From assembly GCA_031275405.1 (NCBI GenBank), contig JAISOV010000058.1, forward strand, positions 1-51,090: 51,090 nt of DNA. The letters are read 5' to 3'. Shown here in pieces: positions 15,881-24,623 of this stretch; position 1 is the first letter of the stretch, and every line of letters begins with the position of its first letter. The stretch comes from Clostridium sp. (GTDB taxonomy: Bacteria > Bacillota > Clostridia > Lachnospirales > Lachnospiraceae). The position numbers were made by a program, and so were the translations under genes. The notes under the pieces were generated by a model. The model was not told the DNA's origin and did not search any database. It worked only from the letters and a program-made list of their open reading frames with translations.

Positions 15881-18139
15881 CTATTCCATCGCTTTGAGCG
15901 ACTCCACCATGTTCAGCCTGCGAATCTTGCGCGTGAACCATAAGTTCACAGACACCGACAGCCCAAACGTAAAAACAAACGAAACAAACAGCGTCAGAGC
16001 GTGGAGCCTAACCGGAAAATCGAACGAATCGCCGGAAAAGCTCACGATCATCCGCGTGAGCCGCAGTCCGCCCGGAACGCCGAGCAGAAAGCCGACGGCG
16101 GAAAACCACAAGTTCTGCGTGAGCAGCAAGCCACGCAGCTGGCCGGTTCGGAATCCCATCACTTTCATGGTGGCGAGCTCGCGCTCCATCTCCGTAAACG
16201 ACAGCAGGCCAAGGTTATACAGTACCACCACGGATAAAACCGCGGCGGCGGCAATCAGCAGATACACCATGATCCACATCGTCTCGGTCAGATCATCCCA
16301 GCCCGCCGCGCTGTCAGACTTGGACAGAACCGAATCCACGCCGCTTAGCTCCGCCGTCACGGACTCGGCTGTGAGAACCGCCGTCGGCCGATACCCCAAA
16401 CCCAGCGATTCCAGGTGTTCCCGCGTCATCGTAATGCCCTGATTGACCGGTTCGCGGTAGATCTCCGCGACAAGGCTTTCCGTCCAGCTTTCCGTACCGT
16501 AGATGTGCCACTTGACGGTATCGCCCTGTTTTATGCCGAGCGTTTCCGCGAGTTTCCATGTCATGGAAACGCCATCCGCCGGAAGTTCCGTCGGTTTCCT
16601 ATCCAGGCCGGTAGGCTGGATCAGCGTCGCAGCGTCCGTGACCAGCAGGGCGCCGGACTTTTTCACGCCGTCATACCGGATTTCGACGCTGCCTTCCATG
16701 ATTGTCTCGCCGCTCACTGCGGCGGTAACGCTTTTGACTTGCTCTGGCGAGAGATTTTCGCTCAAGAGCAGCTTGGACTCGTACTTCGCAACGGTTTCGT
16801 ACTGCCAGACCTTCAGATCTTTTATACTGTCGTTCATTGCCAGCGCGCAGACGACCAGCGCGGCGCAGCCGAACACACCGATGATCGCCATCAGCGAGCG
16901 GGCGCGGTTACGGGAGGCGTCGCGGAGGTTCCACCGCGCGTTGAAACCGAGCTTTCCGCACGTGATCAGACTATGCCGGAAAGACTTCGGCGCAGTAGGA
17001 CGCAGGGTTTCCGCCGGCGTGTCATGGAGCAGCCGCCGCGCCGCAAGCCACGTAACGAGGGCGCAGAGCGCAACGAACGCGGCGGTCATCAAGAGAAAGG
17101 CCGCCGCCCACGTCGGCTTCCACTCGGGCAGCGTGTAAAAATCCGACATCGAAGGGTAAAACAGCGGCGGCAGCGCGAGCGGCCCTGTCAGAAGTCCGGC
17201 GACGCCTCCGAAAAGCGCCAAAAACAACCCGTAGCAGACATAATGCCGCGTGACCGCGGATTTTTGGAAGCCGAGGGCTTTCAGCGTTCCGATCTGAACG
17301 CGCTGGTTCGTCACGATCCGTGTCATCGTCGTCAGAATCGTCAGGAGCGCAATCGCGAGGAAGACGATCGGGAAAATGTCGCCCATCATCTTATGCTGGG
17401 CGATTTCGTTCGCAAACATGGAAACGCTCGGATGGTCGGCCCGCTCAAGGTACACGCTGTACCTGCCGCCGAGCGCGGCGCCGATGGCGTCTTCGAGGTT
17501 CCGCGCGCCGTCTGTCTGAATCAGCAGTACGTTGTACGGCGCTTCCGCCGGCAGCGGGAACGCCGCGCCCGGCAGCCACGCGTAGCCATACGCCCCAAAG
17601 TCCGGAGCCATCGACTCCGAGCCGGACAGATAGACGTGTTCCGCAGAATATACAAGTCCCCGCACGGTCTTTTCGAGCGTGATTCCGGGGACGCTTACGC
17701 GGATGGCAGCGCCGATTTGAACGCCGCGCGCGTCCGCGAAACGCTTCGCAAGCCAGATACCGTCCGCGTCCGCAAGATCAAACGCCGCGCCGTCCACGAT
17801 GTACGGCGCGGAGATTTTGCCGTCCTCGGCAAAGTATAATTCCAGCATCGGAGCGTCCGCAAGATCGGCGGTCGCAGTGAGCGCAAGACGGCGTTCCGCT
17901 GACGTCACGCCGGGAATCAGCCCAACGTCACGCGCCTGCTCCGCCGTAAAGCCGCCGCCGTAAACCCAGACGTCAGCGAGGTTTGCGTGGCCGTAAAAAT
18001 CATCCGCGCTCTTTTGCAGTCCGCGCCACTCGCCGCCGACGCCCGCGTAGATGAACAGCGCCAGAAATGACATCAGAAAAATCGACGTAAACTGCATCTT
18101 GTGCCGCCCTATGTCGCGCAGCATTTTGCGTATCAGCAT
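15881..18139 (-). CDS. FtsX/MacB-type ABC transporter permease
   Basis: The 752-residue membrane protein has an N-terminal anchor (about 17-34), an extracytoplasmic domain, a first FtsX bundle (near [19 protein letters not shown] and the LKALGFQ loop), a second extracytoplasmic domain, and a second FtsX bundle ending in [13 protein letters not shown]. The ABC permeases of this fold act mechanically in export, lipoprotein release or antibiotic/peptide resistance rather than uptake. It starts 2 nt after the ATPase stop (TGATATG), so the two are coupled. Base usage is CpG-rich, like the rest of 15.9-23.6 kb. Confidence 0.88.
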   Translation of the reverse strand: MLIRKMLRDIGRHKMQFTSIFLMSFLALFIYAGVGGEWRGLQKSADDFYGHANLADVWVYGGGFTAEQARDVGLIPGVTSAERRLALTATADLADAPMLELYFAEDGKISAPYIVDGAAFDLADADGIWLAKRFADARGVQIGAAIRVSVPGITLEKTVRGLVYSAEHVYLSGSESMAPDFGAYGYAWLPGAAFPLPAEAPYNVLLIQTDGARNLEDAIGAALGGRYSVYLERADHPSVSMFANEIAQHKMMGDIFPIVFLAIALLTILTTMTRIVTNQRVQIGTLKALGFQKSAVTRHYVCYGLFLALFGGVAGLLTGPLALPPLFYPSMSDFYTLPEWKPTWAAAFLLMTAAFVALCALVTWLAARRLLHDTPAETLRPTAPKSFRHSLITCGKLGFNARWNLRDASRNRARSLMAIIGVFGCAALVVCALAMNDSIKDLKVWQYETVAKYESKLLLSENLSPEQVKSVTAAVSGETIMEGSVEIRYDGVKKSGALLVTDAATLIQPTGLDRKPTELPADGVSMTWKLAETLGIKQGDTVKWHIYGTESWTESLVAEIYREPVNQGITMTREHLESLGLGYRPTAVLTAESVTAELSGVDSVLSKSDSAAGWDDLTETMWIMVYLLIAAAAVLSVVVLYNLGLLSFTEMERELATMKVMGFRTGQLRGLLLTQNLWFSAVGFLLGVPGGLRLTRMIVSFSGDSFDFPVRLHALTLFVSFVFTFGLSVSVNLWFTRKIRRLNMVESLKAME

Positions 18140-18140
18140 A

Positions 18141-18854
18141 TCACCAGCTCACCTCCCGCATCGATTTCGGCGCGGGATTTTCGGTTACTCCCGTGATTTT
18201 TCCGTTCTTCATACGGATGACCCTATCGGCGGTATCCGCAAGCGCCGCGTTATGCGTCACGATGATCACCGTTTTGCCGCGCTCACGGCTCATCTGCCAG
18301 AGCATTTCCAGGACGATTACACCGGTTTCGGAGTCCAGCGCACCCGTAGGTTCATCGCAAAGCAGCATGGTCGGGTTCTTGGCGGCGGCACGCGCGATGG
18401 ATACGCGCTGCTGCTCGCCGCCGCTGAGCTGCGCGGGAAACTGGTTCGCGTGATCAGACAGCCCCACCGCCGCTAAGATCTCGCCTGCGTCGATCGGGTT
18501 CCTGACGAGCTTTTTGGTCAGCGCGACATTCTCAGCCGCCGTCAGCGTTGGAATCAGATTATAGAACTGAAACACAAAACCGACATGTTCCGCACGGTAC
18601 TCGGTCAGTTTGCCGTCGGATAATCCGACGATGTTTTTCCCGTCTACGACAATCTCGCCAGAAGTCGCGAAGTCCATCCCTCCGAGCAGATTCAAGAGCG
18701 TTGACTTTCCCGCGCCGCTTGGGCCGAGGATGACGACGAACTCCCCCTCACAGATGGAAAAGCTCACGCCGTCCACCGCTTTTACCGCGCGTCCGCCCAC
18801 GCCGTATGCGCGGGTCACGTTTTTCAGCGAGATGATTTTTTTCGACTGGCTCAT
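18141..18854 (-). CDS. ABC transporter ATPase (LolD/MacB type)
   Basis: The 237-residue ATPase has Walker A GPSGAGKS, signature LSGGEQQR, Walker [16 protein letters not shown] and a switch His in VTHNAAL, the pattern of the MacB/LolD/FtsE group that pairs with FtsX permeases. GGGAGGGGATTTTT precedes the ATG at 18854. The start overlaps the stop of the AraC-type gene by ATGA, and the permease follows directly, forming a three-gene coupled operon. Confidence 0.93.
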   Translation of the reverse strand: MSQSKKIISLKNVTRAYGVGGRAVKAVDGVSFSICEGEFVVILGPSGAGKSTLLNLLGGMDFATSGEIVVDGKNIVGLSDGKLTEYRAEHVGFVFQFYNLIPTLTAAENVALTKKLVRNPIDAGEILAAVGLSDHANQFPAQLSGGEQQRVSIARAAAKNPTMLLCDEPTGALDSETGVIVLEMLWQMSRERGKTVIIVTHNAALADTADRVIRMKNGKITGVTENPAPKSMREVSW

Positions 18855-19198
18855 AAAAATCCCCTCCCGCCAGCCTGCCTTGATCGCCTGGCCTCTTTCG
18901 GCAGCCGTCCCGTACATTTCCGGAACGCCGCCGCGAACGCGCCCGCTTTCTGATAGCCGACGCGCTCCGCGACGTGGGCGACACATAAATCGGTGCCGGA
19001 AAGCAGGCGCTCCGCGCTCCGCATCCGCGTCTCGGTCAGGTACGCGAAAACCGTCTTGCCGCAGTGAGCCTTGAAGCTGTATTTCAGCTTGCTCGGACTC
19101 ATGCACGCAAGCCGCGCAAGCTCCGCAATCGTCACTGCCGTGCCGTAGTTTGTGTCTATGTATTTCCGCACGGTAAAAATACTGTCTCTGTCGCTCAT
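18851..19198 (-). CDS. Small AraC-type HTH regulator (DNA-binding domain only)
   Basis: The 115-residue protein is essentially one AraC C-terminal domain with two helix-turn-helix units: TIAELARLACMSPSKLKYSFK and VAHVAERVGYQKAGAFAAAFRKCTG. There is no effector domain, so it is either constitutive or controlled by abundance or a partner. The ATG at 19198 follows GGGAGGGAATCC. It leads an operon with an ABC exporter and is divergent from the iron-type uptake operon; AraC regulators are frequent in siderophore loci, so control of both sides is plausible but inferred. Confidence 0.85.
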   Translation of the reverse strand: MSDRDSIFTVRKYIDTNYGTAVTIAELARLACMSPSKLKYSFKAHCGKTVFAYLTETRMRSAERLLSGTDLCVAHVAERVGYQKAGAFAAAFRKCTGRLPKEARRSRQAGGRGFL

Positions 19199-19267
19199 GG
19201 ATTCCCTCCCAAAAAACCTCAATCGGACATCGTTTCGCCCAGAACGGACAAACCGGCCGACAGGCTA

Positions 19268-19296
19268 TTGACAATGGATGATTGGTTCGTTATGCT
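19268..19296 (+). promoter_or_regulatory. Promoter of the iron/siderophore uptake operon
   Basis: TTGACA (19268-19273), 17-bp spacer and TATGCT (19291-19296). A second possible promoter, TTGGTT with a 17-bp spacer to TATAGT (19305-19310), overlaps it. Confidence 0.65.
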
Positions 19297-19308
19297 GACT
19301 GTGATATA

Positions 19309-19324
19309 GTTAGTTCCCACTAAC
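19309..19324. promoter_or_regulatory. Putative operator GTTAGT-N4-ACTAAC
   Basis: A perfect 6+4+6 dyad lies across the start region of the uptake promoter. The TTAG..CTAA character recalls DtxR/IdeR-type iron boxes, but the match is partial. It could equally be bound by the adjacent AraC-type protein. Confidence 0.4.
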
Positions 19325-19387
19325 CAGTATGGCAGAGAGCAGCTGATCTGTCAAGATCCAATTTTTCATTCCCGAAAGGAGCGGTTC

Positions 19388-19558
19388 ATGAGCCGATATT
19401 TTTCACAGGACGGTGAAAACCGCCCACAGGAAAGCCGCAAAGCGCGGCGACTCCCCGTGTGGCCGCACACCGTCAGATCAGGGAGAGAACCTCCCAAAGG
19501 GCGGCGCACGATACGGCGCGGCAAGCCAAATCTAGGAGACAGAGAAAACCCCGACTGA
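19388..19558 (+). CDS. Small, very basic ORF (56 aa) heading the iron-uptake transcript
   Basis: The ATG at 19388 has an ideal ribosome site (GAAAGGAG, 6 nt spacing) and lies about 85 bp after the uptake promoter; TGA is at 19556-19558. The product begins MSRYFSQDGENRPQ and is rich in Arg, Lys and Pro, with no membrane segment. I do not recognise it. The same DNA can form stems, for example GACGGTG near 19410 with CACCGTC near 19467-19473, so it may instead be a structured leader that happens to be open. The strong start signal favours translation. Confidence 0.45.
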   Translation: MSRYFSQDGENRPQESRKARRLPVWPHTVRSGREPPKGRRTIRRGKPNLGDRENPD

Positions 19559-19607
19559 TACGCCCGCCACAGTCGGCAGACGAAAGTAATATTTTGGAAA
19601 GGACAAA

Positions 19608-19650
19608 GTGGAAAGAATTACATTCTTTCCACCGGAGTTCGGAAAGGAGC
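19608..19650 (+). promoter_or_regulatory. Mutually exclusive hairpins before the binding-protein gene
   Basis: Hairpin 1 pairs GTGGAAAGAA (19608-19617) with TTCTTTCCAC (19623-19632). Hairpin 2 pairs CTTTCC (19625-19630) with GGAAAG (19641-19646), which is part of the ribosome site GGAAAGGAGC. The following CATGGTGATAAAC gives the same 13-nt spacing to the ATG as at 176-189. Confidence 0.5.
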
Positions 19651-19662
19651 ATGGTGATAAAC

Positions 19663-20718
19663 ATGAAAAAGAACCTATTCATATCCTTCCCGCTGGTCTG
19701 CTGTCTGATCGCGCTGTCCATCAGCGCGTGCGGCAGCAAAGCAGCGGACGCGGAAACAGTCTCTGAAAGTCCGCTGTCTGCGGCGGCTTCCGCAGCAGCC
19801 GAAAGCGCATACCCGATTACGATTGCGCACGCTTTCGGCGAAACAGTGATCGAAAGCAAGCCGGAGCGCGTCGTCGCAATCGCGTGGGGAAACGGCGACG
19901 TCCCGCTTGCGCTGGGCGTCGTACCTGTGGGAATATCCGAAGCAAACTGGGGCGTAACCGACGGCGGGAATCTGCTGCCGTGGACGAAAGAGCGCCTAGA
20001 AGAACTCGGCGGCTCGGAAACGACCGTCGTATTCGACGATACGGACGGATTCGATTTCGAGGCAATCAACGAGTGCGAGCCGGACGTGATTCTTGCCGCC
20101 TCATCGGGTATGTCCCAAGAGGAATACGAAACGCTCCGCGCAATCGCTCCGACTATTCCGTATCCCGCCGGAAAGGCGTGGCAGGTCTCGTGGCGTGAGC
20201 AGATCCTGATCAACGCAAAAGCGATGGGCATGGAAGCCGAAGGCGAGCAGCTTGTCGCGGAGCGAGACAAGCTGCTCGAGGAAAAACTGGCCGCATATCC
20301 TCAACTGAAAGGAAAGACCGCGGCGTTCGCGTATATAAACCCCGCCGACCTAAGCTCCATCTCGTTCTACACGCCCACGGATACCAGGGGAGCGTTTCTC
20401 ACCGACCTTGGATTTGAGTTTCCGGCAAGTCTGCAAGCCATTGCCGAAAGCTCGGATTCGTTCTATGTGAGCCTCAGTGCGGAGAACGTCGATATTCTGT
20501 CGGATATTGACATATTGGTCGCATACGCGCTAAGCGACGATGCGATCGAGCTTACTCTTGCCGACCCCCTGCTCGGTTCGATTCCCGCGCTGAAACGAGG
20601 CGGCTACTGCATGATTCCGGAAGGGCCGCTTTCCGCCGCGTTCTCTGCCAGTGTTCTGTCCATTCCGTGGTCCATTGACGAAATCCTATCGCGTATCGCG
20701 GAGGCGGCTGACCAATGA
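19663..20718 (+). CDS. Iron-siderophore ABC transporter substrate-binding lipoprotein (FecB/FepB type)
   Basis: A lipoprotein signal peptide ends in LSISAC (Cys23), followed by a class-III periplasmic-binding fold: PERVVAIAWGNGDVPLALGVVPVGI, EPDVILAASSGMSQEEYETL and a C-terminal SIPWSIDEILSRI. These are typical of FeIII-siderophore binders; the ligand is not readable from sequence and a corrinoid ligand is not excluded. Mature protein is anchored outside the membrane. The ATG at 19663 starts the signal peptide; an in-frame ATG at 19651 is only 1 nt from GGAG. The stop overlaps the next gene by ATGA. Confidence 0.88.
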   Translation: MKKNLFISFPLVCCLIALSISACGSKAADAETVSESPLSAAASAAAESAYPITIAHAFGETVIESKPERVVAIAWGNGDVPLALGVVPVGISEANWGVTDGGNLLPWTKERLEELGGSETTVVFDDTDGFDFEAINECEPDVILAASSGMSQEEYETLRAIAPTIPYPAGKAWQVSWREQILINAKAMGMEAEGEQLVAERDKLLEEKLAAYPQLKGKTAAFAYINPADLSSISFYTPTDTRGAFLTDLGFEFPASLQAIAESSDSFYVSLSAENVDILSDIDILVAYALSDDAIELTLADPLLGSIPALKRGGYCMIPEGPLSAAFSASVLSIPWSIDEILSRIAEAADQ

Positions 20719-21725
20719 CACGCGGCAGACTCACACGCCGCCGGGTATCGACAGTCGCCATCTGCGCGGCGGCGCTGGCGACATGCGCCGTACTCTCGCT
20801 CGCCTTCGGAGCAAGGGCGGTCGGGTTCGGCGAGATATACGGCGGCTTATTCAAAAAGGACGGGCTTTCCATCGGCGAAATCGTCGTAAGGGAGCGTATC
20901 CCCCGAACCGTGTTCGGCTGTATCGCCGGAGCCGCGCTGGGAATGGCGGGAGCGCTCATGCAGGCAGTGACCCGCAATCCTCTTGCCGATCCCGGTATCT
21001 TAGGCGTGAACACCGGTGCGGCTCTCGCGGTGGTGTCAGGAATCGCGTTTCTCGGCATCGACACGCTGAAACAGTATCTTATTTTCGCTCTCGCAGGGGC
21101 GGCGGCGAGCGCGGTATTCGTCTATGCGATCGGCTCGCTCGGACGCGGCGGCGCGACGCCGATCAAGCTTGCGCTTGCCGGAGCGGCGGCGAGCGCGGCG
21201 ATGTCGTCGCTGATCAGCGCGGTACTATTGCCGAGGGCAAGTCAGATGAACGCGTACCGATTCTGGCAGTCGGGCAGCATTGGCGGCGCGACGTGGGATG
21301 CAATCGCCGCCGTCGCGCCGCTGCTCACGATCGGAGCCGTCATCGCGGTATGCTCAAGCGGACAGCTGAACGCGCTCGCGCTCGGCGACGACGTGGCGGC
21401 GGGACTGGGCGTACATGCCGGTCGCGCGCGGCTGATCGGAGCGGCGGCGGGAGTCCTGCTGTGCGGAGCGACTACCGCGATTGCCGGGCCGATCGGCTTT
21501 GTCGGGCTGATGATCCCGCACGCGGCAAGACTTGTGACCGGGCCGGATCTGCGGTGGATCCTGCCGGCGTCGGCGTTCGGCGGAGCCGTCATACTGCTTG
21601 CCGCCGACGTCGCGGGACGCCTGCTTGGACGCCCGGGCGAGATCGAAGCGGGACTGGTCACCGCGTTTATCGGCGCGCCGACGCTGATCGTGATCGTGTT
21701 ACGGTCGAAAGTGCGGACGTTATGA
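20715..21725 (+). CDS. FecCD-family permease, first subunit
   Basis: The 336-residue protein has about nine to ten membrane helices and family motifs RERIPRTVFGCIAGAALGMAGALMQAVTRNPLADPGILGVNTGA near 60-100 and FVGLMIPHAARL near the C-terminal third, which contact the ATPase. It forms the membrane channel with the next permease. Both junctions with neighbours are ATGA overlaps. Confidence 0.92.
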   Translation: MTRGRLTRRRVSTVAICAAALATCAVLSLAFGARAVGFGEIYGGLFKKDGLSIGEIVVRERIPRTVFGCIAGAALGMAGALMQAVTRNPLADPGILGVNTGAALAVVSGIAFLGIDTLKQYLIFALAGAAASAVFVYAIGSLGRGGATPIKLALAGAAASAAMSSLISAVLLPRASQMNAYRFWQSGSIGGATWDAIAAVAPLLTIGAVIAVCSSGQLNALALGDDVAAGLGVHAGRARLIGAAAGVLLCGATTAIAGPIGFVGLMIPHAARLVTGPDLRWILPASAFGGAVILLAADVAGRLLGRPGEIEAGLVTAFIGAPTLIVIVLRSKVRTL

Positions 21726-22750
21726 ACAGCATGGAAAGAATCCGGCTCGGGAGACGGAAACGCAGACTGCGGCGAAGAACCGCAAGCGCCGCGCTTGGCG
21801 CGCTCGTCTTAACGCTTGCCGTGCTGTCGCTCGTGCTGGGCAAGACGATTTATCCGTTCCGCGACATGATCCGCGCGTTGTCCGGTGAGGAAATACGCGG
21901 CGTGACGTTTGCCGTCCATACGCTGCGACTGCCTCGAATGCTTGCCGGGACACTCACGGGAATCGCGCTCGGAATATCAGGCACGTCCTTCCAGACTATG
22001 CTCCGAAACTCGCTCGCCAGTCCGGACGTCATCGGCGTGACGTCCGGCGCGGGAGCGGCGGCGGTGTTCTGCATATTGGTACTGCGCTGGAGCGGCCCGG
22101 CGGTATCGGCCGCCGCCGTAATCGCCGGGCTGGCCGTAGCCGCGCTGATCTTCCTGACGTCCGGCGGCGGCTCGTTCGGCGGCGGGCGCATGATTCTCAT
22201 CGGCATCGGCATCGGCGCGATGCTCAACGCGTTCGTGTCCTATCTGCTGATGAAAGCGTCTGATTATGACGTGCCGGCAGCGCTGCGCTGGCTGAGCGGC
22301 AGCCTGAACGGCGTCCGGATGAAGGAACTGCCGCCTATCGCCATAGCCGTGGCTGTATTGGGTCCGGCGGCGGCGCTGCTGGGAGACCGCCTGAGGGTCA
22401 TGGAGCTTGGCGAGGAAGCCGCGACCGCGCTCGGCGTACCGGTCAGACGAACCCGGCTGCTGCTGACACTGTGCGCGGTAGGGCTTGCCGCGTTCGCGGC
22501 AACCGTGACGGGGCCGGTTGCGTTCGTTGCCTTCCTGTCCGGGCCTATCGCGGCGCGGCTGGCCGGCTCCGGCAGAGCGGGCGCTTTGCCCTCCGCGCTG
22601 ACGGGCGCGGCACTGGTACTCGGCGCGGATCTGCTGGGGCAGTTTGCTTTTGAAACGCGGTTCCCGGTCGGCGTTATCACGGGAATCCTTGGCGCGCCTT
22701 ATTTGATTTTCCTGCTGATTGGCTCTAACCGTAAAGGAGGTTCTATCTGA
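21722..22750 (+). CDS. FecCD-family permease, second subunit
   Basis: The 342-residue product repeats the FecCD pattern: LRLPRMLAGTLTGIALGISG, RNSLASPDVIGVTSGAG, and PVAFVAFLSGPIAARLAG in place of the usual GLIIPH-type coupling loop. Start at 21722 overlaps the preceding stop (ATGA). An open frame beginning at 20651 and running through to this stop is a shadow in a different frame of the upstream genes until 21722. It pairs with the first permease to form a heterodimeric channel. Confidence 0.92.
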   Translation: MNSMERIRLGRRKRRLRRRTASAALGALVLTLAVLSLVLGKTIYPFRDMIRALSGEEIRGVTFAVHTLRLPRMLAGTLTGIALGISGTSFQTMLRNSLASPDVIGVTSGAGAAAVFCILVLRWSGPAVSAAAVIAGLAVAALIFLTSGGGSFGGGRMILIGIGIGAMLNAFVSYLLMKASDYDVPAALRWLSGSLNGVRMKELPPIAIAVAVLGPAAALLGDRLRVMELGEEAATALGVPVRRTRLLLTLCAVGLAAFAATVTGPVAFVAFLSGPIAARLAGSGRAGALPSALTGAALVLGADLLGQFAFETRFPVGVITGILGAPYLIFLLIGSNRKGGSI

Positions 22751-22753
22751 CCG

Positions 22754-23578
22754 ATGACGAAACACCATTTTTCAGTCCGCAACGCGGTGGTCGGCTACGG
22801 CGGCGCGCCCATCGTCAAAGGCGTGGATTTCACGGTGCCGGAAGGACGCATCAGCGTCCTCATCGGCGCAAACGCGTGCGGGAAGTCCACTCTGCTCAAA
22901 GCAATGGCGCGGCTGCTGAAGCCCGTCTCGGGCGAGATCACGCTTGATCACGTCCGTCTCGACGCAGTCCCGACGCGCAGACTGGCGCGGCGTTTGGGAC
23001 TGCTGCCGCAGTCGCCGATCGCGCCGGAGGGCATAGCCGTATCGGAACTGGTCGGCCGCGGGAGGTTCCCGCACCGCAACTTCCTGCAAGGCTGGACAAA
23101 AGCCGACTACGAAGCCGTATCGGAAGCCATGGACGCGATGGGCGTCGCGGAGCTTGCCGACCGAAACGTTGACGAACTCTCCGGCGGTCAGCGCCAGCGC
23201 GTCTGGATCGCGATGGCGCTCGCTCAGCGCACGGACATCTTGCTGCTCGACGAGCCTACGACGTTTCTGGACATCGCGCATCAGATTGAGATCCTCGACC
23301 TGCTGACGGAACAAAACCGCAAACGCGGCACAACGATTGTCATGGTTCTGCACGAGGTCAACCTCGCCGCAAGGTACGCGGACTTCCTGTTCGCCATGCG
23401 AGACGGCGAACTCGTGGCAAGCGGAACTCCCCGGGAAATCCTGACGGAGAAAGTGGTCCGACAGATATTCGAGCTGGAGTCGGTCGTGATTCCCGACCCG
23501 GTTTCCGGCGCGCCGATGATGCTTCCCTGCGGGCGATTTCATTCGCGTGGCGGCTCCGGCCTTTTCGGGGAACCGTAA
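22754..23578 (+). CDS. FecE/FepC-type ABC transporter ATPase
   Basis: The 274-residue ATPase has Walker A GANACGKS, the FecE-group segment PQSPIAPEGIAVSELVGRGRFPH, signature LSGGQRQRVWIAMALAQ, Walker B ILLLDEPTTFLD and H-loop His in VLHEVNLAARYADF. It energises the two permeases. AAAGGAGG lies 13 nt upstream of the ATG, overlapping the end of the previous gene. It ends 13 bp before the convergent manA stop. Confidence 0.94.
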   Translation: MTKHHFSVRNAVVGYGGAPIVKGVDFTVPEGRISVLIGANACGKSTLLKAMARLLKPVSGEITLDHVRLDAVPTRRLARRLGLLPQSPIAPEGIAVSELVGRGRFPHRNFLQGWTKADYEAVSEAMDAMGVAELADRNVDELSGGQRQRVWIAMALAQRTDILLLDEPTTFLDIAHQIEILDLLTEQNRKRGTTIVMVLHEVNLAARYADFLFAMRDGELVASGTPREILTEKVVRQIFELESVVIPDPVSGAPMMLPCGRFHSRGGSGLFGEP

Positions 23579-23587
23579 CCGGAAAGG
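23560..23587. terminator. Hairpin between convergent fecE-type gene and manA
   Basis: CCTTTTCGG (23560-23568) pairs with CCGGAAAGG (23579-23587), one G-U pair, 10-nt loop. It lies across the end of the uptake operon. No U-run follows on either strand. Confidence 0.35.
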
Positions 23588-23591
23588 GGCG

Positions 23592-24623
23592 TCAGCGTCC
23601 GGCGGGAACACCCTGCCCCGCCGCCGTGGACAGGATCAGTTCCATCTCCCCCGCAAAGGAAACTTCCCCGTACCCATACGGAAGCAAGAGATGGCTCCCT
23701 TTCGCGACCGGACGGCCGTCTACCGCGCCGCTCCCCTCCAGGACGCTGAGAATGAGGAACGGCTCATCCTGTACGATAGCGGCTTCTCTCTCCACCGTCA
23801 GCTTCCATACTTTATAATAATCGCATTCCACCAACAGATTTTTCCGGTTGGCCGGAAGTCCGGCGCAGTGGCGCACCGCCTGATCGCCGGTGTCGTCCGG
23901 CACACGGATCACCTCCATGCTCTGGCAAACGTGCAGCTTCCTTGGCGCTCCGTCCTCCAGCCTTCCATAATCATAGACCCGGTAAGTGACGTCGCTGCTC
24001 TGCTGGGTTTCCAAGATCAAAAAGCCGGCCTTCACGGCATGTACGGTTCCGGGGGCGATCTGGATGAGGTCGCCTTTGCGCACCGGAATCTCCCGGATCA
24101 GTTCCCCGTAACGCCCCTGCCCGATCATTTCCCGTAACTCCTGCCTGGTTCTTGCGTGGTGGCCGATGACCAGCCGAGCGTCTTCCGGGCAGTCCATAAT
24201 ATACCAGCACTCTGTTTTGCCCAGGCTCCCACCTTCGTTTTCCCGTGCGTAAACATCGTCCGGATGAACCTGAATGCTCAGATCCTCCCTCGCGTCGATC
24301 ACTTTCACCAGCAAGGGAAAGTCCTGGGCGGCAAGGTTCCCGAACAGCTCCCGGCGGCGGGCGTAAAGCTGGGAAAGCGTCATGCCGCTTGGCTGTGCGC
24401 CGCCGTCCTGTGTCACCAGGCAGTCGCCGTGTTGGTGGGCGCTGACCGCCCAGCATTCCCCGATACCGGAAGCAGGGAGCTTTCCGCCCGGCTTCCCATA
24501 TGGAAACTCCGTCACCAGACGGTTCCCGCCCCAGATCCGTTCCTTCAGGATCGGGTGCAGGAAAAAGATCGCCTTCTCTTGTGCCTGCCGCGGCAGACGC
24601 GGGCTTTCACCGTTGTTTTTCAT
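23592..24623 (-). CDS. manA: Mannose-6-phosphate isomerase, class I
   Basis: The enzyme interconverts mannose-6-P and fructose-6-P with zinc. The 343-residue protein has the cupin core with SIQVHPDD (Gln118, His120), GKTECWY (Glu138) and [11 protein letters not shown], all expected metal-site regions. Its ATG overlaps the stop of the GH130 gene (ATGA). This pairing makes sense: the phosphorylase releases mannose-1-P, a phosphomutase (not in this window) gives mannose-6-P, and ManA feeds it into glycolysis. Confidence 0.92.
   Translation of the reverse strand: MKNNGESPRLPRQAQEKAIFFLHPILKERIWGGNRLVTEFPYGKPGGKLPASGIGECWAVSAHQHGDCLVTQDGGAQPSGMTLSQLYARRRELFGNLAAQDFPLLVKVIDAREDLSIQVHPDDVYARENEGGSLGKTECWYIMDCPEDARLVIGHHARTRQELREMIGQGRYGELIREIPVRKGDLIQIAPGTVHAVKAGFLILETQQSSDVTYRVYDYGRLEDGAPRKLHVCQSMEVIRVPDDTGDQAVRHCAGLPANRKNLLVECDYYKVWKLTVEREAAIVQDEPFLILSVLEGSGAVDGRPVAKGSHLLLPYGYGEVSFAGEMELILSTAAGQGVPAGR

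Noticed and set aside
19388..19558. Cobalamin riboswitch in the iron-uptake leader
   Set aside because: GGTGAAAACC and GGAGAC-like pieces are present, but the conserved core blocks and B12 box do not line up, and a well-initiated ORF covers the region.
20651..21721. N-terminal part of a 699-codon frame leading into the second FecCD permease
   Set aside because: It overlaps the binding protein and first permease in another frame; the ATG at 21722 with an ATGA overlap is the real start.
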